DNA of 64,000 nt from Palsa-506 sp963755815 (GCA_963755815.1 CAVWLF010000026.1:434001-498000); one strand, 5' to 3'. Shown: positions 9,827 through 18,600, counted from the stretch's first letter. The notes: generated by a model not told the origin, from the letters alone. Numbers and translations: made by a program.

Positions 9827-10837
9827 TCAGCCGCGCACGGCGGCCGGGTCGGTCCGCGGGGTGGGTACCGCGGAGAGCAGCCGGCCGACGACATCGTCGG
9901 CGCTGACCTGCCGCACCCAAAGCTCTGGCCGCAGCGTAATCCGGTGCGCGAGCGCGGGCACGGCGACGTACTTGATGTCATCGGGGATCACGAAGTCGCG
10001 CTTGTTCAGCAGCGCCTGGCCGCGGGCCAGCTGGACCAGCGCGAGCCCGCCGCGAGGGCTGGCGCCGACCTGGATCTGCTGGTGCGTCCTGGTCGCCCGG
10101 ATGATCGATACCACGTACTCCAGCAGGTCAGCGGAGACCTCGACCTGCTCCAGCGAGGCGCGCATGGCCAGCAGCTCGGTGGCGTCGGTGACCTGGCGCA
10201 GGACCGCGTTCTCCGTCTTGCGGTCCAGGCGGCGGGCCAGCATGGCGACCTCGTCCTCGCTCGGCAGGTAGCCCAGCCGCAGCCGGATCAGGAAGCGGTC
10301 GAGCTGCGCCTCCGGCAGCTCGTAGGTGCCCTCGTACTCGATCGGGTTGTCGGTGGCGAGCACGACGAACGGACGCGGCAGCAGGCGCGTTTCGCCGTCC
10401 ATGCTGACCTGGCCTTCGCCCATGGCCTCCAGCAGCGCGGCCTGGGTCTTCGGCGGCGTGCGGTTGATCTCGTCGGCGAGCAGCAGCTGGGTGAACACCG
10501 GCCCGGGGCGGAATACCATCTCTCCGGTCCGCTGGTCATACAGCGGGGCGCCGATGACGTCGGAGGGCAGCAGGTCCGGCGTGAACTGGATGCGCGCGAA
10601 GTCCAGGCCGAGCGCCCGCGCGAACGACCGGGCGATCAGCGTCTTGCCCAGGCCGGGCAGGTCTTCCAGCAGCACGTGGCCGCCAGCCAGGATGCCGATC
10701 ATGACGAGTTCGAGCGCGCGGCGGTGGCCGACGACCGCCCGCTCGATCTCGTCCAGGACGGCGGAGCACCGCTCCGCCGTCTGCCGGGGCGTAATGGCCT
10801 GTTCCGGCGCGACGGGCACGGGGGTTGACTCGGTCAC
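9827..10837 (-). CDS. MoxR family AAA+ ATPase
   Basis: The product is a 336-residue cytoplasmic AAA+ chaperone-like ATPase. Walker A is GLGKT at residues 62-66 after the family's LLEDLP, Walker B is LLLADEINR at about 118-126, and the MoxR lid region contains TDNPIEYEGTYELPEAQLDRF. MoxR proteins typically help assemble or activate partner complexes, often with vWA-domain proteins such as the DUF58 protein downstream. Its start overlaps the stop of the preceding gene by four bases, and the next gene begins 8 bases later. Confidence 0.93.
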   Translation of the reverse strand: MTESTPVPVAPEQAITPRQTAERCSAVLDEIERAVVGHRRALELVMIGILAGGHVLLEDLPGLGKTLIARSFARALGLDFARIQFTPDLLPSDVIGAPLYDQRTGEMVFRPGPVFTQLLLADEINRTPPKTQAALLEAMGEGQVSMDGETRLLPRPFVVLATDNPIEYEGTYELPEAQLDRFLIRLRLGYLPSEDEVAMLARRLDRKTENAVLRQVTDATELLAMRASLEQVEVSADLLEYVVSIIRATRTHQQIQVGASPRGGLALVQLARGQALLNKRDFVIPDDIKYVAVPALAHRITLRPELWVRQVSADDVVGRLLSAVPTPRTDPAAVRG

Positions 10838-11493
10838 AATCGCTCCAGTCGGTCGATGAGGCGGGCGAGCGTTCGCGGTGGTATCCCGCGCTGTCGGGCG
10901 GCCTGGTCACCAGGCAGGTCGGCGGAGTTAATGGACGGGCGGCCCGGATCTACCCAGTACCAGAGCCCGTCGTCGCGCTGGCCCTGGCACAGTACCTGCC
11001 GGGCCAGGTCAGGGTCGTCCCGCAGGCTGATGCCGTGCCGCTCGGCCAGCCGGGCGGCCAGCAGGTGCTGCAGCGTCAGCCGGAGCCCGTTGTCGTAGGA
11101 GGCCATGGACTTGGTCCCGTCCTCCAGCCCCGCGCGCTTGCGCCAGAACCCGGCAAACGAGGCCGGGGCGCGGCTGACTGCTTTGTCCTGATCATGATCG
11201 AGGTCCGGCAACGGCTCTCCGGGCGGCACCATGCCGCGGAATCCGGCCAGCACGATCACGGCCGCGCCGAGGGCGACCGCCCCCGGCCCGGCCGGGCCGG
11301 CCAGGACGTACCCGACGGTGCCCGCCGTTACGAGCAGGACGACGGCGATGACGATTTCGGGCCCGGCCCCCCGCCAGCCGTCGGCTGGCCGGCCCGGACC
11401 GGCCGGCCCGGCCGGACTGGCCGGCCCGGCTGACTGGGCCAGCGGCCCGGTGGACGTTCCGGGGCTGGCCCGGCCGCGCCGCCGGCCGATCAT
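10834..11493 (-). CDS. Membrane protein of the MoxR operon
   Basis: The product is 219 residues. A Pro/Gly/Ala-rich N-terminus is followed by two adjacent transmembrane segments at about residues 47-85 (IVIAVVLLVTAGTVGYVLAG and a second Ala/Val-rich span). The soluble C-terminal domain has a conserved-looking motif with LARLIDRLERL at the end. I do not know a named family. Proteins of this shape are common between DUF4129 and MoxR genes in actinobacteria. It overlaps both neighbours by four bases. Confidence 0.75.
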   Translation of the reverse strand: MIGRRRGRASPGTSTGPLAQSAGPASPAGPAGPGRPADGWRGAGPEIVIAVVLLVTAGTVGYVLAGPAGPGAVALGAAVIVLAGFRGMVPPGEPLPDLDHDQDKAVSRAPASFAGFWRKRAGLEDGTKSMASYDNGLRLTLQHLLAARLAERHGISLRDDPDLARQVLCQGQRDDGLWYWVDPGRPSINSADLPGDQAARQRGIPPRTLARLIDRLERL

Positions 11494-12416
11494 GGTGCCG
11501 CCTCGCCGGTGCCGCCTGGCCCGGCCGCCGCCGGGGTCCTGAGGCTCGCGGCCAGCTCGCTGAGTGCGCGCTCCGCCGCGGTCCTGGCCGAGGCCGGCAG
11601 CGGATGGCTGGAGAAGCGCGCCTCGTAGAAGAGGGCCGTCAGCCGCCCGGCCGCCGCGCCGCGGACGAGGCCGGCGTCGGCGGCCCGGGCCAGCAATTCG
11701 TCCGGCGTTTCCGCGACGTCCCGGGCGGCGCCCGCGTGCGCCAGGCTCCGTTCCATCGCCAGGTAGCAGGCGATGATCGCCGCCCGGGCGTCGTCGAGTT
11801 CGCGCAGCGCCGCCTGGCCGGACTCGACTGCCTCGCGCAGATTCTCCTCATCGTCCCCGGCCGCCAGCGTGACGTCCGCCGGATGACTGGGCCGGCGCCG
11901 CAGCACGATGACGCAGATCACGATGGCGGTCACAATGGCCAGGATGAGCAGCGCGGTGAGGATGCCGCTGACCGGGAGGTGCAAGGACGACCGCGATCCG
12001 GGCCTGACCGCCGGTGGTGTCCGCCGGGGCCGCGGGGCGCGCTGCTGAAACGGGTTCGTGGCCCGCCGCCGGGCGGGCGGCAAGTTGGTGACCAGGACGA
12101 CAATCGGCACGGCGATCAGCCCGGCGGCAATCGTCGCGCCGAGGACGCTGCGCAGCCGCGCGGCCAGGAAGGCATCCTCCGGGGCCCGCCGCCGGCGGAT
12201 GACCAGGGCGATCATCAGGATGGCCAGCACGGCCTCCAGGACAATGCCGGTGACCAGATCATGGCCCCGCTGGGGAGTGCGGAAGCTGAGCGGCCGGATC
12301 TCGCCGCGTACCCCGGCCAGCACGGCCACGATCAGCAGCGCCGCCAGCGCGATCCGGGCCAGCCGCCGCCGCGACTCGTCGGCCTGCGCGCTGGTCCCTG
12401 GCCGTCCCTCCGCCAT
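11490..12416 (-). CDS. DUF4129 domain membrane protein, first gene of the MoxR operon
   Basis: The product is 308 residues with four predicted membrane spans: near residues 20-38, 58-76, 92-110 and 148-168. The cytoplasmic C-terminal DUF4129 domain is recognised by AAIIACYLAMERSLAHAG, TPDELLARA and LTALFYEARFSSHPL. DUF4129 proteins are found with MoxR/DUF58 genes and sometimes with transglutaminase-like enzymes, but no transglutaminase is encoded here. The promoter should lie in 12417-12555. Confidence 0.85.
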   Translation of the reverse strand: MAEGRPGTSAQADESRRRLARIALAALLIVAVLAGVRGEIRPLSFRTPQRGHDLVTGIVLEAVLAILMIALVIRRRRAPEDAFLAARLRSVLGATIAAGLIAVPIVVLVTNLPPARRRATNPFQQRAPRPRRTPPAVRPGSRSSLHLPVSGILTALLILAIVTAIVICVIVLRRRPSHPADVTLAAGDDEENLREAVESGQAALRELDDARAAIIACYLAMERSLAHAGAARDVAETPDELLARAADAGLVRGAAAGRLTALFYEARFSSHPLPASARTAAERALSELAASLRTPAAAGPGGTGEAAP

Positions 12417-12555
12417 CTGGCGTCCAGCCTTCCGCCCGCGTCATGGCCAGTCTTCCCGCGGGCGGGCGCCGCAGGCACGCACCCGGATCTTGCTCGTCAA
12501 CCCTACCGGGCGGGCCTGGCCGGGCGGCTGCGCCGGGCCGCGCCCGGAGCCCCGG

Positions 12556-13026
12556 CTAAGCCACCCCCGTCGTTCGCAGCGCCACCGCGGTCAGGAAGAA
12601 CGCGAACGCCAGGACCGCGGCGCAGGTTCGAACCGCATTCAGCCGCTCCCACCGGTCGACTAGCGCCTTCCAGTTACCGGGAGGCGCATCGGGCCGCCAG
12701 TCGAGTGCGCCCTCGTTGATGGGGACCGTGCCGAAGAGCGTGACCAGGAACCAGCTCAGCAATGCGAGCACTCCGGCCCACCGGAAGGCGAAGCCGGCGC
12801 TGGTGCCGGCCAGGATCGCCACGGCAATCCCGGCCGCGAACGCGGGCAGGAAGATGGCGGGCACGAGCACGCGCAAGGTCCGGATCAGGCCCTGCCGGAA
12901 CTGGATATGCGATCGGTCGTCCAGCGCCGCCAGCGGCACGCGCACCCCGTAGCGGACGACGAGTTCCTCGCCGGCCAGGATCCCGGTGAGGAACAGGCCG
13001 ATGAACTCGATAACGACGCGGTACAT
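12556..13026 (-). CDS. DUF1772 (anthrone oxygenase-like) membrane protein
   Basis: The product is 156 residues with four predicted membrane spans. The DUF1772 signature is present: GTVPINEGALDW, then PPGNWKALVDRWERLNAVR. Fungal relatives include anthrone oxygenases, but bacterial members have no assigned reaction. I chose ATG 13026 because GGGAG lies 8 bases upstream. It is divergent from the TetR regulator with about 100 bases between them, so TetR control of this gene is plausible. Confidence 0.78.
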   Translation of the reverse strand: MYRVVIEFIGLFLTGILAGEELVVRYGVRVPLAALDDRSHIQFRQGLIRTLRVLVPAIFLPAFAAGIAVAILAGTSAGFAFRWAGVLALLSWFLVTLFGTVPINEGALDWRPDAPPGNWKALVDRWERLNAVRTCAAVLAFAFFLTAVALRTTGVA

Positions 13027-13066
13027 GCCGAATCTCCCGGAGCCGACCGCAGTCAGAAGCGGCAAA

Positions 13067-13128
13067 CTTATAGTAGCTAGAAATTTAGGGTAGCAGTAAA
13101 TATGCCGACACTAGACTATTCTGGGAAC
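13067..13128. promoter_or_regulatory. Divergent A+T-rich promoter region, DUF1772 / tetR
   Basis: This short A+T-rich stretch stands out in a G+C-rich window and separates two divergent genes. On the plus strand TATTCT (13117-13122) sits six bases before ATG 13129, as expected for a leaderless or near-leaderless tetR mRNA. On the minus strand TATAAG (13074-13069) could be the -10 box for the DUF1772 gene. I see no convincing long inverted repeat for TetR binding. Confidence 0.4.
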
Positions 13129-13827
13129 ATGAGCGCGCGCACAGTGGACTGGACAGCGTCGCCGGCCGGCGCCCCCAGGGCCGAGGGCTTGCGGGCGCGC
13201 AAGAAGCGCCTGCTGCGCCAGCAGCTCTCCGACACGGCGACGGAGATGTTCATGGAGCGCGGCTTCGACGCGGTCCGCGTGACGGAGGTCGCCGCGGCCT
13301 GCGGGGTATCGGAGAAGACGGTTTACAACTACTTCCCGACCAAGGAATCGCTCATCCTGGACCGCTGGGACGGCACGATCGCGTCGCTGCGGACTGGCCT
13401 GGCCGAGCCCGGCGCCGCGCCGGTCGACGCGGCGCTCCGGATCCTGGCCGGTGAACTGGGCGGCCTGACGTCCTGGCTCGCCCGGCAGGACGACCCGGTC
13501 CAGGCCTGCCGCACGATCGCGCGGTTCGGCGACCTGATCCGCGCCACGCCGTCCCTGCGCGCCCACCAGCACGAGATGACCGACCGGCTGATCGCCGTGG
13601 CCGCCGAGATCATGGCCGGGGCCGCCGGGATGAGCCCGGACGACCCGGAGCCGCAGATCGCGGCCGCCGCCCTGCTCAGGCTCTGGGATATCCAGTTCCG
13701 GTGCCTGCGGAAGTACCTGGACGGCACCCGCACGCCGGCCCAGGTCCGCGACGCGGTGACCGCCGATGTTCGCCGCGCGGCCCAGGTCATCGCGGCCGGA
13801 CTCAGTTCGTGGCCTGCGGGCCGCTAG
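13129..13827 (+). CDS. TetR family transcriptional regulator
   Basis: The product is 232 residues. The N-terminal TetR helix-turn-helix is clear: TEVAAACGVSEKTVYNYFPT at about residues 48-67, followed by KESL. The C-terminal ligand-binding part resembles the MftR/TetR_C_17-like group only loosely. An ATG at 13102 in the same frame would add 9 residues, but the -10-like box just before 13129 favours the shorter form. It probably represses itself and the divergent DUF1772 gene. The ligand is unknown. Confidence 0.85.
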   Translation: MSARTVDWTASPAGAPRAEGLRARKKRLLRQQLSDTATEMFMERGFDAVRVTEVAAACGVSEKTVYNYFPTKESLILDRWDGTIASLRTGLAEPGAAPVDAALRILAGELGGLTSWLARQDDPVQACRTIARFGDLIRATPSLRAHQHEMTDRLIAVAAEIMAGAAGMSPDDPEPQIAAAALLRLWDIQFRCLRKYLDGTRTPAQVRDAVTADVRRAAQVIAAGLSSWPAGR

Positions 13828-13923
13828 CCGTAACCCTCCCCGCAAGCGCGATCGCGCCTTAATGCGGCAAAGGGCAAGAACAGCGAAATGAATTAAATTC
13901 AGAAACGGGGCAAACGGCGCTGC

Positions 13924-14088
13924 GGCACGGGTGCCTTCGGCTGCATCCGCTCTGACGGCATCACGATCGTCAACGTCCTCGGCCCGCCGTCGCAGCCCTG
14001 GGTCACCAGCGTGGGCGCGACCGACGCCCCGTGCAGCAACGCCGCGCCGAGCGCCGCCAATGACAACCTGGGTCATGCCCGGCGATGA
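13924..14088 (+). pseudogene. Decayed fragment of an S53 peptidase gene
   Basis: In frame, this stretch reads GTGAFGCIRSDGITIVNVL, then PPSQPWVTSVG and CSNAAPSAANDN. It is nearly identical to the middle of the intact S53 peptidase gene at about 15445-15665. About 25 residues between TSVG and CSNAAP are missing, and the frame stops at TGA 14086-14088. There is no start codon or signal sequence. It lies 84 bases upstream of the intact gene, so it is the remnant of a tandem duplicate or of a recombination event. It also accounts for most of the gap 13828-14172. Confidence 0.8.
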
Positions 14089-14172
14089 AGATGCATTTGC
14101 CATTTCTTGACATTGCCCGTTCGGCTGATCAGGATTCGCCACATGGGCCCGTTTGTTTCGAGGAGGAATGAA

Positions 14173-16215
14173 ATGACCTTGCGTCACCATCCCGTCCGCG
14201 CCGGAGTTGTCGCGGTCCTGGGGCTGGCGATGACCGCAGCGCTGGGCTCGCTAGGATCCGTCGCCGCGTCGGCGGCACCCGCGACCGCGCCCCGGTACGC
14301 CACGCTGGCCAACAGCGTTCCGGCCACTACCGACCACATGACCGGCCCCTACAGCAGCCCGAGGATGACGATCCAGGTCGCACTCCGGCCGCGGAACGCG
14401 GCGGGCCTGAACAGCGCGCTGCATGCTATGTACACGAAGGGCAGCAGCAGCTATCACCACTGGCTGGGTGCGGGCCGCTTCGATGCCCGGTACGCGCCCG
14501 CCGCGGCACAGCGCAGCGCCGTCACGAACTTCCTGAGCAATGCTGGCCTCAAGGTAACGGCATCGTCCTCGCCCTTCCTGGTCCGGGCCACCGGGTCAAG
14601 CGCGAGGGTGTCGGCGGCGTTCCGCACCACGCTGAGGACCTACAAGGACAAGAAGGGGATCAAGTACTACCAGAATTCCTCGCCGATCAAGGTGCCTGCC
14701 GCGATCGCCGGTTACGTACAGGGCGTCACCGGGCTGACCAACACGATCCGGGAGCGCTCGACAGCGCAGCGCGCGCCTGCCGCAGTCCGCCCGGCGGCCA
14801 AGCCCAGCGCGTCATCCAAAGGCTGCGAGGAGCCTTATCCCACCGTCGCGCAGCAGTTCGCCAATGTGAACAGCGGCACCCCGATCCCGTTCGGCTTCGG
14901 CGCCGGCCCTGGCTGCCAGGGCCTGACCCCATCGCAGGACAACTCGATCTACGGCGCGCCGCATGTCGGCCCGCGCGGCAAGGGCCGGGGCGTCAGAATC
15001 GGCCTGTTCGAGCTGTCGGCGTACCAGCATTCCGATATCAACAAATGGGCGAGGACCTTCTACGGCCGGGGCTACACCGCGCCGCTCACCGACGTGAACA
15101 TCGATGGCGGCCCGATTCACCCGGCCTGCCCGACGGGCGACGTCTGCGAGCCGGCGTCCGAAGCATACGCAGGTGACATCGAGGTCGACGCGGACATCGA
15201 GATGCAGCTCGCGATCGCGCCCGATGTCAAGAAGCTGATCGTGTATAACGCGCCGAACGACGAGACCGGGCAGACCTCGCTCGACGAGTGGAACGCGATC
15301 GCGGACGCCGACCATGCCGCTTCCGTCAGCTCCAGCTGGGCCGTCTGCGAGAACGACGCCACCTCCGGCTACGTGCAGGCCGAGAACACGATCTTCGAGC
15401 AGATGGCGATGCAGGGCCAGAGTACGTTCGGCGCCGAGGGCGACACGGGCGCGTTCTCCTGCATCCGCTCCGACGGCACCACGATCGTCAACGTCCTCGA
15501 CCCGCCGTCGCAGCCCTGGGTCACCAGCGTGGGCGGCACCTCAATGGAGACCGCCAACCCGGGCCAGAAAAAGCACCCGGCGTACCCGAAGGGCGTGGAG
15601 TCCGTCTGGAACACCAACGCCCTGTGCAGCAACGCCGCGCCGAGCGCCGCCAATGACAACATGGGCGGCTTCTTCTGGTGCGCGCAGACCGGCGCCGGCG
15701 GCGGCGGTTCCAGCCAGTGGTGGGGCCGGCCGTTCTACCAGCACGGACCGGGCGTGAATAACCCGCATACCACCACCGGCAACGGCGGCACCCAGTGCGC
15801 GCTGGCCGCGACGGGCACGCCGTGCCGCGAGGACCCGGACGTGTCGGCCAACGCCGACGAGTACACCCCGTACGCCGAGTTCTGCACCGGCAACTCCAGC
15901 ACGCCGGGCAGTGTGTGCGGGCAGTTCAGCCAGAACCAGAACCCGCCTGGCTGGTTCGGCATCGGCGGCACGAGCCTGTCGTCGCCGCTCTGGTCAGCGA
16001 TCATCGCGGACCGGGACAGCTTCCAGGGTCACCGCAGCGGCAACATCAACCCGCTGTTGTACACGCTGCTCAGGCACGCCCCGCACCGGTTCTTCCATGA
16101 CATCACCGGCAAGGGGCAGACCACCACCAACAACGGCCTGTTCCCGGTCACGCGGGCGTACGACGAGGCCACGGGTATCGGCACGCCGAGGATGACGGCG
16201 CTGATCACCCGCTGA
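14173..16215 (+). CDS. Secreted S53 family serine-carboxyl peptidase (sedolisin/kumamolisin type)
   Basis: The product is a 680-residue secreted protease. It starts at ATG 14173, six bases after AGGAGG, with a Sec-type signal peptide of about 36 residues ending near AASAAPA. The pro-domain (about 55-205, GPYSSPRMTIQVAL, HHWLGAGRFDARYAP) is followed by the catalytic domain. The sedolisin residues are present: Glu337 and Asp341 in ExxxD, oxyanion Asp424 in EGDTG, and Ser601 in GGTSLSSP. The C-terminal calcium-site pattern FHDITGKG with YDEATGIGTP is intact. Family members are acid-active endopeptidases. Two hairpins follow the stop. Confidence 0.93.
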   Translation: MTLRHHPVRAGVVAVLGLAMTAALGSLGSVAASAAPATAPRYATLANSVPATTDHMTGPYSSPRMTIQVALRPRNAAGLNSALHAMYTKGSSSYHHWLGAGRFDARYAPAAAQRSAVTNFLSNAGLKVTASSSPFLVRATGSSARVSAAFRTTLRTYKDKKGIKYYQNSSPIKVPAAIAGYVQGVTGLTNTIRERSTAQRAPAAVRPAAKPSASSKGCEEPYPTVAQQFANVNSGTPIPFGFGAGPGCQGLTPSQDNSIYGAPHVGPRGKGRGVRIGLFELSAYQHSDINKWARTFYGRGYTAPLTDVNIDGGPIHPACPTGDVCEPASEAYAGDIEVDADIEMQLAIAPDVKKLIVYNAPNDETGQTSLDEWNAIADADHAASVSSSWAVCENDATSGYVQAENTIFEQMAMQGQSTFGAEGDTGAFSCIRSDGTTIVNVLDPPSQPWVTSVGGTSMETANPGQKKHPAYPKGVESVWNTNALCSNAAPSAANDNMGGFFWCAQTGAGGGGSSQWWGRPFYQHGPGVNNPHTTTGNGGTQCALAATGTPCREDPDVSANADEYTPYAEFCTGNSSTPGSVCGQFSQNQNPPGWFGIGGTSLSSPLWSAIIADRDSFQGHRSGNINPLLYTLLRHAPHRFFHDITGKGQTTTNNGLFPVTRAYDEATGIGTPRMTALITR

Positions 16216-16248
16216 CGGTAAGCGCATCCGCCAGTAGATAGCACGCGA

Positions 16249-16307
16249 CAAGGGGGACGGGCTGGCCCGTCCCCCTTGCCATGCCCGCTGCACTGGCCAG
16301 CGGGCAT
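16249..16307 (+). terminator. Two tandem hairpins after the S53 peptidase gene
   Basis: The first hairpin has perfect 13-base arms (CAAGGGGGACGGG at 16249-16261, loop CTGG, partner at 16266-16278). The second has perfect 10-base arms (ATGCCCGCTG at 16281-16290 and CAGCGGGCAT at 16298-16307). Neither is followed by a run of T, which is usual for actinobacterial intrinsic terminators. The position, 33 bases after the peptidase stop, suits transcription termination. Confidence 0.7.
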
Positions 16308-16494
16308 CCTCGCCGTTTCAGCCGATGGCCCGTTCGCGGCGCGCCGCCTGGACCGTGTGGCTCATCAGCCGCCGTCGATGACATGAGTCATCTGATGATC
16401 TCCAGCGGGTTAAGTGGGGGTCACGGCTGGGCCGGGCCTCGTAAGATCGGACAGTGAGCAACCAAAAGGTGAATGCCGGGACCGGTGGCGCCCG

Positions 16495-17280
16495 GTGACA
16501 AGTCCCTTCGACCCCACGGTGGCGCATCCCGCCCGGATCTACGACTACTGGCTCGGCGGGAAGGACAACTACGCCGCGGACCGCGAAGCCGCCAAGCAGG
16601 CCATCGCCGCCAATCCCGGCATCGTCTTTGATGTCCGGGCCAATCGCGCGTTCCTGGCTCGCGCGGTGAGCTATCTGGCCGCGGAGTGCGGTATCAGGCA
16701 GTTCCTTGATCTCGGCACCGGGCTGCCGACCGCGCGCAACACCCACGAGGTGGCGCAGTCGGTCGCGCCGGACTCCCGGATCGTCTACGTGGACAGCGAC
16801 CCGATCGTGCTGACGCACGCCCGCGCGCTGCTGACCAGTACCCCGGAGGGAGCCACCGCCTACCTGGATGCCGACCTGCGCCAGCTGGACCAGGTTCTGG
16901 AGGCGGCAGCGCAGACGCTGGACTTCAGCCAGCCGGTCGCGGTGATGATGCTGATCGTCCTGCATCTCATCCCGGACTCCGACGATCCCTACGGCATCGT
17001 GGCCCGGCTGATGGACTCGCTCGCGCCGGGCAGCTACCTGGTCATCACGCACCCGGCCAGCGACATCAAGCCCGCCGCCATCGCGGAGATGACCCGGCGG
17101 ATCAACGCGCGGCTTGGCCCGGCCCGGGGCACGATGCGGGATCGCAGCGAGATCACGCGCTTCTTCGAGGGCCTGGAGTTGCTGGAGCCGGGTGTCGTCC
17201 AGCCGCAGCGATGGCGCCCCGACGACTCCGTTTCCGATGTTGAGGTGACGGCCTGGTCCGGCGTGGCACGCAAGGCGTGA
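16495..17280 (+). CDS. DUF574 SAM-dependent methyltransferase
   Basis: The product is about 261 residues and belongs to the actinobacterial DUF574 (Methyltransf_19) group, recognised by HPARIYDYWLGGKDNYAADR at the N-terminus, a SAM-binding FLDLGTGLPT, and VYVDSDPIVL. These proteins occur in many copies per genome in Streptosporangiales and Streptomyces, and their substrates are mostly unknown. The start is a GTG at 16495. A 14-codon frame beginning GTG 16454 (MSNQKVNAGTGGAR) ends in TGA overlapping this GTG, so a coupled leader peptide is possible. The frame is open further upstream but without family resemblance. Confidence 0.85.
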   Translation: MTSPFDPTVAHPARIYDYWLGGKDNYAADREAAKQAIAANPGIVFDVRANRAFLARAVSYLAAECGIRQFLDLGTGLPTARNTHEVAQSVAPDSRIVYVDSDPIVLTHARALLTSTPEGATAYLDADLRQLDQVLEAAAQTLDFSQPVAVMMLIVLHLIPDSDDPYGIVARLMDSLAPGSYLVITHPASDIKPAAIAEMTRRINARLGPARGTMRDRSEITRFFEGLELLEPGVVQPQRWRPDDSVSDVEVTAWSGVARKA

Positions 17281-17345
17281 TCCGGCCGGGCCCGGCCGAA
17301 AGGCGACGGCGGCCAGCCGAGCCGGCCTGGCCGCGGCGATCGGCG

Positions 17346-18254
17346 CTAGCCGAATTCTCCGGCGATCGTGCTGATGGCGTCCGTGCTGTGCTCCGCCGGG
17401 AAGGCGTCCAGGCAAAGCCGCTCCATCACCACCAGGTAATGATCGACCGTCTCGCGCTTATCCAGGTACATGGCGCTGGTGAGCTGCTCCAGGTAGACCA
17501 CGTCGGGCAGGTCGGCCTCGGCGAAGCGGAGGATGCTGAACGGTCCTCCGGCCGCGGCGTGACCGCCGGCCTGGAACGGGATGACCTGGATCGTCACGTT
17601 CGGCAGCGCCGCGCACTCGATGAGGTGCTCAAGCTGGGCGCGCATGACCTCCGGGCCGCCGACCGGCCGGCGCAGCACCGCCTCGTCAATCACGGCCCAT
17701 AGCTGTGGCGCGCGCGGGCCCCGCAGCAGCGCCTGACGGGCCATGCGCAGCCTGACCCGCAGCTCTATCTCCTCCGGGCGGGCGCTCGAATGACCCAGTA
17801 ACGTGACGGCGCGAGCGTACTCCTCCGTCTGCAGGAGGCCGGGAACGAACTGGATTTCGTAGGCGCGGATCCGGGTGGCCGCTTCCTCCAGGCCGACGTA
17901 GGCCTCGAACCAGGCGGGCAGGATCTCGGAGTAGTCATGCCACCAGCCCTGGCTGCTGGCCTTCCGGGCGAGCGCCCGCAGCGCATCGCGTTCCTGCTCG
18001 TCCGTCACCCCGTAGTGGGTCAGCAGATCGCAGATGTCGCGGTCCTTGAAGCCGACGCGGCCGAGTTCAAGCCTGCTCATCTTCGAGTGCGAGGCGCGGA
18101 TCACATTCCCGGCGTCCTCAAGCGAAATCCGCTGAGACTCCCGTAGCCGCCGCAATTGCGCGCCAAGAAGCAACCGCAGCACGGTCGGACCGCCGCCACC
18201 CGGCGGTTCGAGCATGCTGCGGACCTGGCTGCCGCCAGTATCCGCTGAGATCAT
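17346..18254 (-). CDS. XRE-family regulator with DUF5753 domain (WhiJ-like)
   Basis: The product is 302 residues. An N-terminal helix-turn-helix of XRE type (LRRLRESQRISLEDAGNVIR, then ASHSKMSRLELGR) is followed by the long DUF5753 domain, with WFEAYVGLEEAATRIRAYE and FVPGLLQTEEYARA. WhiJ-like proteins of this build regulate development and antibiotic production in Streptomyces, usually with a small DUF397 partner. I chose ATG 18254 because GGGGAGGG lies just upstream. The DUF397 gene lies 109 bases upstream in the same direction and a HATPase gene lies beyond it, the usual three-gene set. Confidence 0.88.
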   Translation of the reverse strand: MISADTGGSQVRSMLEPPGGGGPTVLRLLLGAQLRRLRESQRISLEDAGNVIRASHSKMSRLELGRVGFKDRDICDLLTHYGVTDEQERDALRALARKASSQGWWHDYSEILPAWFEAYVGLEEAATRIRAYEIQFVPGLLQTEEYARAVTLLGHSSARPEEIELRVRLRMARQALLRGPRAPQLWAVIDEAVLRRPVGGPEVMRAQLEHLIECAALPNVTIQVIPFQAGGHAAAGGPFSILRFAEADLPDVVYLEQLTSAMYLDKRETVDHYLVVMERLCLDAFPAEHSTDAISTIAGEFG

Positions 18255-18363
18255 GTGCCCTCCCCAGAACACCCAGACCACGGCAGTCTCCCACGCCTGC
18301 CGCGATCGCGCCACATCATGCTTTGATGTGTTTTTGGGGCCTTTCCTGGGGAACGCGCGCTTA

Positions 18364-18600
18364 TTAGCTGGCTGGCTGCCCGAAGTCGCCGTCCTGGGCG
18401 CCGCCGATGAACGCATCCCAGTCGCCCCGGGTAAAGATCAACGCGGGCCCGTCCGGGTGCCTGGAGTTACGCATGGCGATCTGGCCGCCATTCAGGATTG
18501 CGATCTCGACGCAGTTGCCGCTGGGATTGCTTCGCTGGCTCTTGCGCCATATAGCCCGCTCAAGCTGGGTCGCCCGCATGCCGTTGTGAGCCAGGTTCAC
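18364..18600 (-). CDS. DUF397 small regulatory protein
   Basis: The product is a 78-residue protein of the DUF397 family: WRKSQRSNPSGNCVEIAI, then AMRNSRHPDGPALIFT and WDAFIGGAQDGDF. Known members act as small partners or antagonists of WhiJ-like XRE regulators. I prefer the GTG at 18600 (MNLAHNGMRAT) over the ATG at 18579 because an AAAGG lies upstream and related proteins have a similar N-terminus. It precedes the XRE gene on the same strand. Confidence 0.85.
   Translation of the reverse strand: MNLAHNGMRATQLERAIWRKSQRSNPSGNCVEIAILNGGQIAMRNSRHPDGPALIFTRGDWDAFIGGAQDGDFGQPAS

Noticed and set aside
8601..10271. Long plus-strand frame of 556 codons opposite DUF58 and moxR
   Set aside because: It is antisense to two clearly recognised genes. 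High G+C makes long opposite frames common, and the predicted protein has no family resemblance.
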